From: Colius striatus
Taxonomy: Eukaryota > Chordata > Aves > Coliiformes > Coliidae
DNA length: 64,000 bases
Reading direction: 5' to 3'
Assembly: GCF_028858725.1 (NCBI RefSeq)
Contig: NC_084771.1
Span: 2,446,915-2,510,914, forward strand
The notes beneath the pieces are model-generated. The model made no database searches and was not told the DNA's origin. It was given only the letters and a program-made list of their open reading frames with translations. The position numbers and the translations under genes are program-made. Shown one piece after another: positions 9,842 to 21,535 of this stretch. The stretch's first letter is position 1. Each line of letters opens with the position of its first letter.

Positions 9842-12800
9842 ATGGGGCAGGTCAGGAGCAGGGAGCTGAGGAGCGCCCTGAGCCAGCGCAGCTTCTCTTT
9901 GACACAGTCCCTGACAATCTCCGAGAGACGAGGCGCCTTGCAAAGGCTTCGCCATTCCCGCCCTGACCGCATTCGTGTGCCCTCCCCGAGCGTGCCGACA
10001 GTCGCCAGCTCCTCGAAGGGAGCTGGGAAGGAGGATGGGGCTCCCGGCGCTACGAAAAAGAAACTCAAGCACCGCGTGACATGGGACGAAACCCTGGTGT
10101 ATGCGATGGGTTCTGACTCATCGGAAGATGGTGAGTGAGGGGCTCCAGCATCGCAAGGTTGTTGTGGATTGAGACAAGGGCAGGGAGGGCTCGCTGTCAG
10201 TTAGGGTTAAAGGGTAAGACAGACTCCAGCACTCGACTGAGAGAGGAAAGCAGGAAAGTTTATCCTACAAGAAACAGAATGGAATTAAAGCAAAAAGGGA
10301 GTAGGATGATGAGAAAATCACAACCAGCACTTTAAGATCTCCCTCCCCCATCCCTCCTTTCTTCCCGGGCCCAGCTCACTGCTCCCCATATCTCTACCTC
10401 CTCCCCCCTCAGCAGCTCAGGGAGGCAGGGACTGGGGGATGTGGTCAGTCTCTCACAGATGGGCTCTGCCACTTCTCTCTGCTCAGATGAGGACAACTCC
10501 TGGCATCCTTCCCCTGCTCCAACACGGGGTTCCTCCCCCGGGACACAGTCCTGAACCAACTTCTCTGGTGGGGGTTGTTCCCAGCAGCTGCGGCTTCCGC
10601 CCATACAGGGTCCCTCACACGGGGGACAGTCCTTGGGGAATATCTCAGGCGTGGATTCTTCACCACGGTTGCAGTTTCTGCAGTTGCAGGGTCCCTCTCT
10701 CGGGATAAGGCCTCTTCTGGGCATAAGCTGAATGAGCTGCTTTGTCGTGGGTTCCTCCCCACAGTTACAGCTGTGGATATTGGGTCCCTTCCTTGGGACA
10801 CGGCCTCCTCCTCTCTTTCATCACTGACCTTGGAGTCCACGTGGTTGTTTCTCTTGCTGTTCCCATCCTTGCACCACCACCAGCCCGAAAAGAAAAGGCA
10901 GAGAAGGAAGAAGATGGAGGAAGATGGAGGAAGAAACCTCCTCTTCCGGCTTCTTCTTCAAAAGTGATGGTGGAGGTGGCTCATTGGCTCAGCCCCGGCA
11001 GTGGGTCTGGCTCAGAGCTGGGGAGAGTTGCGAGCAACTTCTCACAGGAGCCATCTTTACAGCCCCTTCCCCCTTACGAGAAGAAGCTATCATGCCAAAC
11101 CACGACACCCAGGGAGGCTGTGCCCAGGAAGGGGGCATGGGGACAAAGGGCAGAGCTCCTTCCTCTGCCCACTCCTGCCCGCAGCTCTGCTCTACAGCCC
11201 TCCCTGCTCTTCCTCCTCTGCTAGGTTCTGTAGTGCGTTGGCGGAAGAGAAGGTCCGTCTTGGTGGCCATCGAAGCCATGCAGGACACCAGCCGGAAAGA
11301 CAAGCAGTGGGCCAGGAGGGTGCTGAACGAGGCCATGAGCGAGCCTGACCCCTGGATGGGCGATGTAAGTAGCCTCTGGCTGAGCTGCCCTGCCCTCGAG
11401 GCCTTTGCTCCTGCTTTTGCCTTGCCTTGCCTCTCCGAGAGGGGTGGGAAGGGGCAGCTGAGGAAAGGGCCGCGCTCCAGACAGTCCGTGTCCCCTCCAG
11501 GTGTCAGACGTCGTCAGCTCCATCCACAAGAGCTTGGAGAACACCAGCAAACTGGCAGCCCGGCGGAGCCTGATGGGCCTGATTGTCCCGCTGGCCCACA
11601 GCAACCCCATGGCGCTGGTTGACAGCATGTCCAGCCAAATCCCACTGTCTGACAGGTATCAGCCCCCCCAGCCCCGAGGAGCAGGGCCCACCGCCCCTGC
11701 ACACTTGCCAGCCACCACGCTCCTCCCTGCCCCACGGGGAACCCCCTCCCCTCAGCCTTCTCCTGCTTGCCCACGGGCCAGGGGCCTTGGGCAGGGCCAG
11801 GGCTGCGTGACAGCCCCGCTGACCAAATGCTCTGGACTTGGCAGCGCCGGCCTGGCCATGTGGGAGACGCTGCTGCTCCAGGACGTGGCACTGCCGGACT
11901 TCTTCCACAAGCTGCTGGATGTCGCTGACGATTGGAACCGGCAGCTGGGCCCTGAGGAGCAGCAGACCAAGGACGTGAAGCAGATGGTAAGGAACCAGCC
12001 CTGGCTGAGGACAAGAGGCTGCTGATGGTCAGAGGGCAGGAGGAGTGGGCAAAGCTGCCGTGCGGTCCTGCGCGGGCAGGGCTGCCCCGGGACCCTGCTC
12101 CGAGCTGCCCGTGGGAAGCAGGAGCCCCACAGGCTCTGCCCCTCTCTCACCACTTTGTCTCTTTGTCTCAGGTGCAAGAGTTCGACGCTGAAGGGAAGAG
12201 CACTGACCTCCTGCAGCTGCTCCAGAAGTACCTGAGGAGCCCAGAGATGAGGGAGAACCGCGTGTTGGTGCTCACGGGTCTCCGCGCCCTCTCACGGAGA
12301 CATCAGACGGTGAGCGAGGTGTCGAGTGGAGCCACGTTGGCCCACACGGAGGTTTAGCCCTGGCTGGGGGTCAGGAGGCGGGGGGACGGCTCCAAGCGCC
12401 CTTCCTGCCGTGGACGGGGCTGGTGGGTGCCTGGGGAGCTTTCCAGGGTCAGGGTTCCCCAGCCATCTGCCCCGCTGGGGTGGTTGGACAAAGCAGCGGC
12501 TGAGCAGCGCACAGGGAGTCTCTGCTGCCCTCCCCTGGCCCTGCTCCTCTGCCTGCCACGGCCACCACCAGCCAGGAGCCCGCTGCAGCGACTCCTGTGC
12601 CGGGAGCCGGGGGGAGCCTGGTGCTCAGCGGCCAGAGCACGTTGGCCAGGGTGGGTGGTCTTTGCCCCGCCTCACAGGAAATCTCTGCTTCACCCAGGCA
12701 AAAGAAATGGTGTTCCTGCTGCCAGATATTGCAGAGACGCTGCAGGATGCCAACATGGAGGTGAGGGCTCGGGCCCTGGCTGTCCTGCAGAACGTGATGT

Positions 12801-14777
12801 TTCACCTGGAGGGACAGCTCGCCAGCTGCATCGCCGTCCAGCTCTTGGAGCCGCTGCTGCCGCTCTTTGACGACGTAAGGCCTCTGTGGGAGCTGAGCCC
12901 AGAGCATCTCCCCTCCCATCGGCCTCCCTCGTGCTTCTGCTCATCCTGCCCTGCCCTCCTCTCTGCCAGGAGTGCCTCCAGCTGCGGCAGCTCTCCATCA
13001 GCTTCTTCCAAGAGCTGGTGGGGACTGTGGAGCGCCAGGACATGAAGAAGATGAAGAGCCATTTGAGGAGGGCGCTGGTCCCGCTCTACTTCCGCAGCAG
13101 CGACCATTGTGAGAGCGTGGCCGAGGTACAGATTGCAAAGCGGGCCGGCGATGCGGGGAAGGGGGAGAAGAGACCCCGGGGGTGGCCGAGGCTCATGGGT
13201 GGGGGCTGCTGGCAGCTGGCACGGACGTTGCCCACCCTGCCTGCCCTGGCGCAGCAGCTCTCAGCAGCCACTGCCCGTGGCCACCCGGGGCCTGAATGCA
13301 CCCCATGGGCTTTCCTGATTTCCCCAGGGGTGCGGCCGGTGGGGTCCATCTGCCCAGAGCAGCCCAGGCCTTTAGTGGCCTAAAGGCCCCTGGACGTGCC
13401 CCTGGCAGGTGCCGCTGGCTCCGGCCCGCCCCAGTGTCTCTGGGACGGCCCCTCAGCTCTCCGGGATCTCGCTGCTGCTGGCCGGCAGCACCAGGCAGCT
13501 GCGGTGCTGGCTGCCCCATGTCCCTGCCCCGGGCACTGCCCCCCGCTCGGGCTCTGCCTCTCCCCATACGGGGCTGGGAACAGCAGGCCGCCTGGCCAAG
13601 AGGAGCGGGACGCCGGCTCTCCTTCCCCAAGCCGTGATGCCAGTTCCCATCCTCTGCTGCTCTGCAGGTGGCTCAGCACACCCTCCTGGCTGTGATGGAC
13701 GTCCTGCGGTGCAAAAAGCCCACGCGCTTCATCGGCTCCGAGGACTCGTGGAGGATCCCAGAGTGCCTGGTGAGGACAAAGGCCCGGGCCCGCAGCCTGG
13801 AGCCCTCCAGCACAGAGGCCCCAGGGGCTCTTCTCCAGCCACGCTCCCCTCCCCACCCCGCAGGCCGCTGGAGGAGACCCCAGTCCTTTTGGCAGCCCGG
13901 ACAGATGGGCAGAGGGGTCTTGGCACCCCAGAGCCGCCTCTGCCTGCGGCTCCGTACCTCGGCCCCACAGGCCTCTGCTGGGGAGATGGCCGTGCCCGGG
14001 CTGGGAAGGGGATCAGCGGGAGAAGGGACTGCTCTGGCCGGCAGTGGAGGGTCCATCCCAGCCTCTTACTCTCTCCAGGTGAGGAAGGACAGGCGAAGAG
14101 CTGACATGTACCTGCAGCAGAGCCTGCGGTACCTCCAGGACTCGCAGGGCAGCGTGCGAGCGGCGGCCATCAGGTTTGTGGGTGAGTTGCAGCCCCCAGA
14201 GCCCCTCTCCTGGCAGCCCGGCCCCGCTGCTGCCGGCAGCGAGGGGCAGCTGGGGACGTGCTGGGCGGCAGCAGCTCTGACGGGGCTCTCTGCTCAGGGG
14301 TTGCTGCGCGATTCTCCAGGGACAGGAGCGAGGAGAGGCTGAGAGAGATCCACTGCGGTGAGTACGGCTGGGGCTGGGACGGCCCTTCCTTGCTCTGCCC
14401 CAGGGAAACGCTGGCAGGGCAGAGGAGAGGCTTGGGAGCTCTGAGGCCTTCCTGAGCAGCAGCTCCCAGCACATGCCCTGGTGCCACGTGCTCCTGCTGC
14501 CAGGGCGAGAGCCGCGTGGGGCCGGCAGGGTCTGGAGGGGCTGCCCGGGGCGGCCATACACAAGCCACGGGGGTTCATCCCGGCCCTTTCTCCTTCTGCC
14601 ACAGCCCTCCAGGCCCTGCAGACAGACCCCGAGCCCTCCATCTGCTGCCTGGCCATTCAGACCCGCTTGATCCTGCTGTCTGTAAGGCAGCAGCGCTCGC
14701 TGCGGAGCTTGTTTGCCAAGTGCTGCTGGTTCTTCCAAGCCAAGCGCCGGTACGTCTCTGCTGGGGAAAGTGACTGA
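9842..14777 (+). CDS. MROH-family HEAT-repeat protein, type N copy 1
   Basis: Eleven exons: 9842-10130, 11225-11364, 11501-11655, 11845-11986, 12172-12309, 12698-12874, 12970-13125, 13668-13769, 14079-14181, 14298-14357, 14605-14777. Every boundary is GT-AG, the phases join, and the frame is open for 544 aa. The start is the ATG in a good Kozak context (gccATGG). Exon 1 gives a basic, serine-rich, probably disordered head (MGQVRSREL). Exons 2-11 give leucine-rich helical repeats typical of maestro HEAT-like proteins, for example LLPDIAETLQDANMEVRARA. The last exon is homologous to the last exon of the type C genes. Stop TGA lies six bases before an antisense LTR, so the 3' UTR must come from LTR sequence. 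Intron 1 holds a second LTR of the same family. The family is fairly sure; the molecular role of bird-expanded MROH copies is unknown. Confidence 0.8.
10155..11107 (+). mobile_element. Solo LTR (TGTCGTGG family), 5'-truncated, in intron 1 of N1
   Basis: The 3' end ...CCACGACA at 11107 is shared with the complete copy in N2. The first part of the LTR and the target site are missing here: intron sequence 'catcgc' is joined directly to 'aaggttgttg'. About 480 bases in its middle (10300-10750) are absent from the N2 copy, so this one preserves more of the original element. Confidence 0.7.
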
Positions 14778-14783
14778 GTTTGA

Positions 14784-15426
14784 TGTTTTGTGGTCAGGGT
14801 TTGACATGACAGCCGTTTCTGGGAAGGGGGAAGGGGCTGTAAAGATGGCTCCTGTAAGAAGTCGCTGGAAACCCTGCCCAGCTCTGAGCCAGCCCCACTG
14901 CTGGGGCTGAGCCAATGAGCCGCCTCCACCATCACTTTTGGAGAAGCTGGAAAATGACGGTTCTTCCTGTTTCTTCCTCCTCCTGTCCCTCCTTCTTCTC
15001 TGTCTGCTGGCGATGCAAGGAGTGGGAAGAGTGAGAGAAACAACCACGCGGACTCCAAGGTCAGTGAGGAAAGAGAGGAGGTGTGAAGAATCCACGCCAG
15101 AGATGTTCCCCAAGGACTGTGTCCCGTGGTTGTCATTTTCTCATCATCCTGCTCCCTTTTTGCTTTTGTTCCGTTCTGTTTCATGTTGGTAGCAGAATAA
15201 ACTTTCCTCCTTTCCTCTCTCAGTCGAGCACTGGAGCCTGTTTTGCCGGGAACCGTAACGGGCAGCCAGCCCTCCCTGCCCTTGTCTCCATCCACAACAA
15301 CCTTGCTTCTCTTCCTCCTCCCTTTTCTCTGGGGCCTCTGCCATCCTGACGAGGGTGGGGGTGGATGGGGGCACCGAGCGAGAGGCTGTCGTGGTGCCTC
15401 TGTGCTGGCTGGGCCAAACCACGACA
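14784..15426 (-). mobile_element. Solo LTR, antisense, just behind the N1 stop codon
   Basis: Read on the minus strand it begins TGTCGTGGTTTGG and ends ACAAAACA. It is the same family as the intron 1 LTR but in the opposite orientation. On the gene strand it offers AATAAA at about 15194-15199, which could end the N1 transcript. No matching target duplication is visible. The N3 copy is complete (59653-60295), the N2 copy is truncated (53029-53571). Confidence 0.7.
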
Positions 15427-15950
15427 CCTATGTACTTCGTATTAAAAACCCCAACCAAGTGCTTCCCGCCTTTGTGTGGAGGACAAGAGCTCTGCTGAAG
15501 CCTTTGCAGGACTGGCAGCATCCCTGAGCCCCACAGGAGAACACATGCAAGAGATTCTTGGGCCCTGTAGAACATCTCCATGCCCACAAGTGCCCTCAAA
15601 CGTGATTTGTGACTTCCCAGATGCAGCCCAGCTGGTTGTTGCTTGAACAGACAGGAGAACCTGTCCCCTGACACCACTTCCAGACCCTTAGACCAGCCAC
15701 TTCCAGCCCTGGCCCCCGAGCACAGGCCAGCTGAGAACTGCTCTTTGAGATGTGACCAGCTTCAGCCTCCTTCAGGGCTCAGTGCCTGTACCAGCGGGAT
15801 GCTCAGCCCTGCCTGCTCCCTCTCCCAGTGCAGGCCCTGGCAGAGCCCACAGCAGGGCTGCCTGCAGTCACTCACATGGGGCCTGGGCACGGCAGGGAGC
15901 TCTTGGGCTCAAAAAACTGTCCTTCAGAAGCTCCCAGCTCTGCTCACCTC
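15427..15950. other. Non-coding spacer, part of the inverted repeat
   Basis: No gene is supported. The stretch is nearly identical, in inverse orientation, to 59129-59652. Open frames here exist in both arms only because the DNA is duplicated. Confidence 0.6.
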
Positions 15951-15954
15951 CTTT

Positions 15955-16130
15955 GTCCCTCAGGGCAGTTTCCCAGGGGATCTCATCCACTCTCTTAAAG
16001 TTCAGGGTCCTGACTCTACCTGGCAAATTTACCGAGGGAGCATCAATCCCCTCATCCAGATCATTGAGAAGGGTGTTAAACAGAACAGGGCCCAGCACTG
16101 AGCCCTGGGGAACACACTGGTGACCAGCCA
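15955..16130 (-). mobile_element. CR1 reverse-transcriptase fragment
   Basis: On the minus strand 16134-16040 encodes VPQGSVLGPVLFN, the conserved reverse-transcriptase block of CR1 ORF2, followed by unrelated-looking sequence. Inverted copy at 58949-59124. Confidence 0.75.
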
Positions 16131-16139
16131 ACAACTGGG

Positions 16140-16470
16140 TTTTGGAGGAGAGGAGCCTGAGGGGTGAGCTCAGGAATGGTTACAGATGCATCAAGGGTGG
16201 GTGTGAGGAGGCTGGAGCCAGGCTGTGCTCAGGGATGGCCAGTGACAGGACAAGGGGCAACAAGCTGGAACTGAAGAGCTTCCAAAGAGACACAAGGACA
16301 AAGTTGTTCCCTGTTGAGGTGAGGGAGCACTGGCAGGGGCTGCCCAGATGGGCTGTGGAGGCTCCTTCTCTGGAGACATTCCAACCCAGCTGGAGGAGTT
16401 CCTGAGTGCCCTGCTCTAGGTGGTGCTGCTCTGGCAGGGGGGTTGCACTGGCTGAGCTCTGCAGGTTTAT
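16140..16470 (+). mobile_element. CR1 3'-end fragment
   Basis: Typical CR1 3' region reading plus: a GACAGGACAAGGGGCAACA-type stretch, then CTGCCCAGATGGGCTGTGGA, then GTTGCACTGGCTGAGCTCT. It ends at a scar with retroviral LTR sequence. Inverted copy at 58609-58939. Confidence 0.8.
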
Positions 16471-16473
16471 TAA

Positions 16474-16499
16474 GGCCAAGAGCCAAAAACTTTGCGGCA
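16474..16499 (-). repeat. Fossil terminus of the ERV LTR
   Basis: A 26-base stretch matches the U5 end of the provirus LTR (starting TGCCGC on the plus strand of that LTR) except at two sites, both CpG changed to CpA/TpG. It sits between two CR1 pieces. The inverted copy is at 58580-58605. It is too short to call an element, but the exact edge and CpG-only changes argue for an older relative. Confidence 0.5.
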
Positions 16500-17035
16500 C
16501 GTGAGCAGCAACGTGGCCTCGTGGGCAAGAAGCTAATGGCAGCCTGGGGGCATCCAGCAGAGTGTGGGCAGCAGGGCCAGGGAGCTTCTGCTCCCCCTCT
16601 GCTCTGCCACATGTGCTGAGGCCTCAGCTGGAGTCCTGTGCCCAGTTGTGGGCTCCCCAGCTGCAGAGGGACAGGGAACTGCTGCAGAGAGGCCAGTGCA
16701 GGGACACCCAGATGCTCAGGGGACTGGAGCATCTTCCTTGTGAGGAAAGGCTGCTGGACTTTGGACAGTTCAGCTTGGAGGAGACTGAGGGGGGACCTCG
16801 TTAATACTTACAAGTGCTGAAAGCTGCATGCCAAGGAGAGGAGGCAGCAGGGAGGGTTTTTCCTGTAGTGTCCAGTGACAGGACAGGGGGTATAGAACAA
16901 AAGCTGTAACACAAACAATTCCCCTTAAGGAAAAGCTTCTTTCCTGTTGAGGTGAGGGAGCCCTGGCCCAGGCTGCCCAGGGAGGGTGTGGAGGCTCCTT
17001 CTTGGGAGGTTTCCAAACCCACTTGGACACCTTCC
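16500..17035 (+). mobile_element. CR1 3'-region fragment behind C2
   Basis: The inverse of 2993-3530: CR1 3' sequence, plus orientation, with the typical GGACTGGAGCATCTTCCTTG stretch. Confidence 0.8.
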
Positions 17036-17401
17036 TGTTGTAACGGTGCAAGCAATATTCATTCAAAGATGTAGAGAGGCTGGGTAATGCACCTGCAGAC
17101 ACATACACAGCCAACACAGTGCAACCAACAGAGGGACTCAAAGCCACCCTTCCTTGGCTGGCTACTTCCTTATATGCTGCTTCTGCCCATGTGATCACCC
17201 AGGGCCCAACTGATTAACTTGCAGCACCTGTTTCTGATAGTTGGAAGTAGCTTGCCAGCTGCATTAACTTGTCCCCACCATCTTTATTCAAGCTGGCTGG
17301 TCCAAGTCATATTTGTACCTACAAATATTTGGTTCTGTCATGCTGTTTGAAGAACTCTGTCCGTCCCTGGGACTTCTTGAGCTACTGCTTGAAACGTGAC
17401 A
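17036..17401 (-). mobile_element. Probable short solo LTR behind C2
   Basis: Inverted copy of 2627-2992, with the same TG...CA ends. Confidence 0.4.
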
Positions 17402-17443
17402 GGCCAGACATGGGGAGCACTGGTTAAGGTTTGATGACGGAGC

Positions 17444-17449
17444 TTTATT
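17444..17449 (-). terminator. poly(A) signal of C2
   Basis: AATAAA on the minus strand, matching the site in C1. Confidence 0.5.
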
Positions 17450-17745
17450 GTTTTTACCAAAGCACTTTGCGTCCCTCAAACAACACGGAACAAATCCAGG
17501 TTTGTTGACACGAAGGGTAACAAAGAGTTTCCAGCTGTAGAAAATGGTTCTCACAGGGTGAAGAAAGCCAGAAAATCAAACGTACACAAACTGGAAGAAA
17601 CCCAAGTGCTAAACTCGGTGTCTAAACTACTGAGCAACGATGCAAAAGAAAACTGCTGGTAGGTCCAAGGTTTGCCATGGAGCACAGGGAGGAGCTCATG
17701 GAATAGCCCCTGGCATGGGCCCCGCTCAGAGCTGCAGCTGCCCGG

Positions 17746-19350
17746 TCAGCGACGGGCCCAGAGAGAAGGCCGTCTGCTCCAGGCCCTGCGGAGCCACTCT
17801 CGCAGGCTGAGTCTGGAGGGAGCTGCTCTCTCTGCATCTCTCAGGGTGCACTGCGTTTGAGCTGCCAGGTTTGCTACTGACGAGATGGTGTCTTCTGGCA
17901 GGTTTTCAAGGGCTGCAACAGAGAGGAACAGAGCTGAGATCAGAGCCTGTGTTCACCCCAGGAACCCCTCCTGCCAGGGCAACCCCCAGCTGTTCCCACA
18001 GCCCAGAGGGAGCCGGGCCCAACGGCATCAGCCGGAAGGTGCTGAATACCCCCCGGGCTCCTGACATCTCTCTCTGCTCTCCCTGGCCGGGGCTGGGGCC
18101 GAGCTGCAGCGGGGCAGGGAGGGACAGGGGCTGTGTCTCACCCAGGAACCTGACGGCCGCCTCTCGTATGGGCTGCTGATGGCTCCAAAGGCACCGCGCT
18201 GCCTGCTGCACATAGTGCGCGGCTCTGCTGCCGCACCCTGACAGCTGCAGACGGACAGGGGACATTGCCCACTTCCAATGTCTTCCTCTTCTCCAGGAGC
18301 TTTCTGAGCCTCCTCTTCTTCAGGAAGGCGGCAGCTCCAAGCAGGGTTACCCGAGAGGCCTGCAGACACACAGAGCAGGGAGATGCTACCGCTGCCCAGG
18401 GCACAGGACGGGCGTCCTCTCACCCGGGCAAAGCTCATGGCCGTTCCTGGCCCTGGGGACCTCCCGCGGCGACATGGGCAGGTCAGAGATCCTCACCTCT
18501 GCCACCTCCGGGCTCTCGGCATGCAGGAGGCAGAGCAGTTCGATCACGTTCTCATACACCCGTGTCTTCATCGGCTGTCTTTCCTTTTTGTTGACAGACT
18601 GCATCAGACGTTGGAAGAGCTCAAGGGAGAGCAGCTGCACACTGCTGGTGGTCTGGTGGAAAAGAAAGAGGACAAGAGCTCAGCACCAGCTGCTGCAGGC
18701 CCACCTGGGCATGGCTCTGAAAATGCACAGAGCACAAAGGTTCCTGGCAGCAGCCAGTGCCTGTGGTGGGGGGCACAAAGCCTTACGTGGTGAAAGAGTG
18801 GCTGGAGCCTCCCAGTCAGCTCCAGAACGAGGGTGCTGCAAACTGGGCTGTTGGCAGCCTGGAGCATCATTTTGAGCAAGGAGAGGTTCGTTTCGACCAC
18901 CTCGTCATCTAGGTCCTGCAGTAGCTCCAGGAGGCTTTCCTGCAGGATCCACATGCTTTTGGCCTGTGTGCAACACGATGCTTGTGGTGAAGCCGTGAAA
19001 AGCTGCACTGCCAAAATCACTCCAGTGCTTCAACCCCATGCTGCTGCCTCGGGAGCCAGAAGCCAAAGGCCTGCCACAAGGGACTTGGGGAGGCCAGCAG
19101 GGAGGCAGGAGGGCTGGCAGGAGCTGCCAGAGCTCCCAAAGCACAGCCAAGCCCCAGCTGCATGTCCCCCAGCTCCCCTCACCCAGCCCCACGCCCCCAG
19201 CACGGCTCTGGACGGCTGCCTCCTGCCTACCTTCGAGGGCTCGTTGCAGGTGGTGATGAGGGCATTGAGCATCAGCCACTGCATCTGGCTGCACTCGCTC
19301 CGCAGGTACCTCGGTGCCAGCTGCAGGACATGTTCGTCTAATGCCCTCAC
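17746..19350 (-). pseudogene. MROH type C copy 2, broken by two deletions
   Basis: Read on the minus strand: exons 19350-19231, 18963-18787, 18652-18497, 18360 to about 18266 (truncated), 18244-18142, 17912-17746. Two deletions separate it from C1 and C3. The first removes the last bases of exon 4, its donor and nearly all of intron 4, leaving exon 4 joined to the acceptor tract of exon 5. The second removes the small exon 6 with its flanks. Reading through the first scar enters exon 5 in the wrong frame and meets a stop. C4 carries the same two deletions, so they arose before the inverted duplication. A shortened protein is possible but unlikely to fold like the intact copies. Confidence 0.75.
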
Positions 19351-20690
19351 CTCAGGACAGGCCAGGAGCTGAAACTTCCAGGACGCAGGGTCATGGCTGG
19401 GGGAGCGTTGGTGGGCATCTCCAGGGACAGGTTTCTTGGGGATCCCCACCATTTGGGAATCTCCAAGGGCCATCTCACAAACCAGGTGTCTGCAACAAGC
19501 AGTCTCTTCAGTTTTGGCAGAAAAAGCTCCTGTTGTTTCCCATCATTTGCTATTGCCAGGGAAATATGAAAAGGAACTTCCAAAAGATGACAGTGAGAAC
19601 TCAGTAGCTTCCTCCCCTTCCCTTGGAGAAGAGGGGCTGTCACAGCTCTGCAGCAGCCTCAAGTGAAAACAGGCCTCTGCCACTGAGCCCGGCAGCAAAC
19701 CAGCAGTGCGGTTCTTCTGATGCTGCTTTCCATCCTTCGCTCAGGTCACACAGCAGAGCACCTTTGTTTCACAAGTACCTCTGTTTCGTAGAGCTGCTGC
19801 AGCGTTCCTTTTCCCGAGAGAGCTGGCTGACTTTATCAGCACACTTTGCTATTCCTTGCTTTGCATCTCTCACTCTCCAGTATCTCCTTTTCCTCTCAGA
19901 GGTCGGGGGCTGCTTCTCCCCTCGGACGTTTTCCATCACCATTGTCTCCTTTTCACCACGTGCTGCTTGACATTTCTTGTTTGCCTGCATGGAAAGGAAT
20001 CAATCTTGTAGCTCATCAGCAGCTCTTATTAGACACTGCTGGGTAGCTTGGGTATTGCAGTACAGCAGCATGACAAAGTAGGACTCAAAAGCTCCCGTTT
20101 GGCAGAGACTGACTTTAGACCCCCCCCTTGGTACTGGAATTACTCAGACTTGTTCCAGTAAATATCTTTAGCAGCTGCAGCTTCACAGCTCAACATCTCC
20201 AATCAATTAGCAGGATATCAATCACCTGGACTACAGTTTCTTGTATCAGAAGGAAAGAGGTTTCATTGGCAAGTCTTAGTAAGACAATGATTTTACAGAC
20301 ACCCAGCAGCAGTCCTCTGTCTTCCCTCAGCCACGTGCCAATTGCACAACGATTCTCCAGCAGCTTCAGTCTCAGCTGGCTCACTTTCAGTGGCTTATTT
20401 CTACAGATGCCCCTGCCCCAGCACTAACAAATTCTGCTTAGAAAAACCTCAATAAAAAAGGAAAACAACCCAAAGCAGCGAGCTTTAGAGTTGGGTTTGA
20501 ACTGGAGAAAACATTTGGCAGAAAATGATATCCACAAGGGGAAAAGAATCATCTCATTGTCTCAGTTCTCAGTGACACATGAGGCAAGAGCTTTGTGCTG
20601 CAGCTGAGAACAAAACTGATCTTGTGATGGCCTGTCTGAAAAAAGCTACTGCCAGCTTTTGCCTCCTCTTCAATCCACATCAGCAAGGAA
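19351..20690 (-). other. 5' region of C2 with a candidate upstream exon
   Basis: Inverse copy of 42110-43450. It holds a possible exon (19990-19779, minus; ATG-led or acceptor at 19985/19984) coding a lysine/arginine-rich stretch, and a second open stretch of 64 codons (20384-20190) rich in leucine and isoleucine. Neither is proven as part of the gene. Confidence 0.35.
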
Positions 20691-20739
20691 AGTGAGATTT
20701 CCTTGGGGGTGAACTGCACACAGGTTGTAAAGAGTCAGG

Positions 20740-21235
20740 CAGGTCCCACCGAGAACAGGTCACACAGGAACGTGTCCAGGAGAGTCTTGAAGAGCTCCAG
20801 AGCAGGAGCCTCCACACCCTCCCTGGGCAGCCTGGGCCAGGGCTCCCTCACTCAAACACTCAAACAGTTTTCCCTTGTGTTTCAATGGAACTGTTTGTGT
20901 TGCAGCTTCATCCCATCACCCCTTGTCCTGCCACTGGATACAACAGAGAGAAAGTGCTGCCCCAAGCTCCTGACACCCACCAGTGAGAGATTTGGAGCTA
21001 TGAATGACCTGCCCCCTCAGTCTCCTCTTCTCCAGCCTGAACAGCCCCAGGGCCCGCAGCCTTTCCTCACAAGGAAGATGCTCCAGTCCCCTGAGCATCT
21101 GGGTGGCCCTGCACTGGCCTCTCTGCAGCAGTTCCCTGTCCCTCTGCAGCTGGGGAGCCCACAACTGGGCACAGGACTCCAGCTGAGGCCTCAGCACATG
21201 TGGCAGAGCAGAGGGGGAGCAGAAGCTCCATCAGA
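20740..21235 (-). mobile_element. CR1 3'-region fragment
   Basis: Minus-strand CR1 3' sequence. Nearly identical to 53875-54355 (inverse) and to parts of 23860-24560 and 41320-42030. Confidence 0.8.
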
Positions 21236-21535
21236 GCAGAGCTCTCACCACAGTCGGTGGTGGCAGCACTTCTGGCCCTTCTGAGCCTTGCTGAAGTGAA
21301 ATTCTCTTCTGAAACGTGGCTACCTGAAAAACTGTGTGTTTTCTTTAAAGCTGGAACAACCAGCCCAGTTACAAGGTGTCCTTCCCATGGCCTCTGAGTG
21401 TGCTGAGCTGCTCCATTCCTGGCCTCTGCTGTACCCTGAGAAACAGTGTTTGGGAGTCATTTGTCTTCCAAAGCACCTGCAGGGCATCTGAGGCCCCTCT
21501 TCCCAGAGAGCAGCTGGGAAGGGAGTGAAAAGGGA

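Noticed and set aside
14013-15113. 366-codon open frame on the minus strand, also open at 52258-53358 and 59966-61066
   Set aside because: It runs antisense across exons, introns and an LTR. Its repetition reflects DNA duplication, not selection.
20190-20427. A separate gene on the plus strand of the left arm
   Set aside because: The open frame is antisense to the upstream region of the type C gene and has no independent support.
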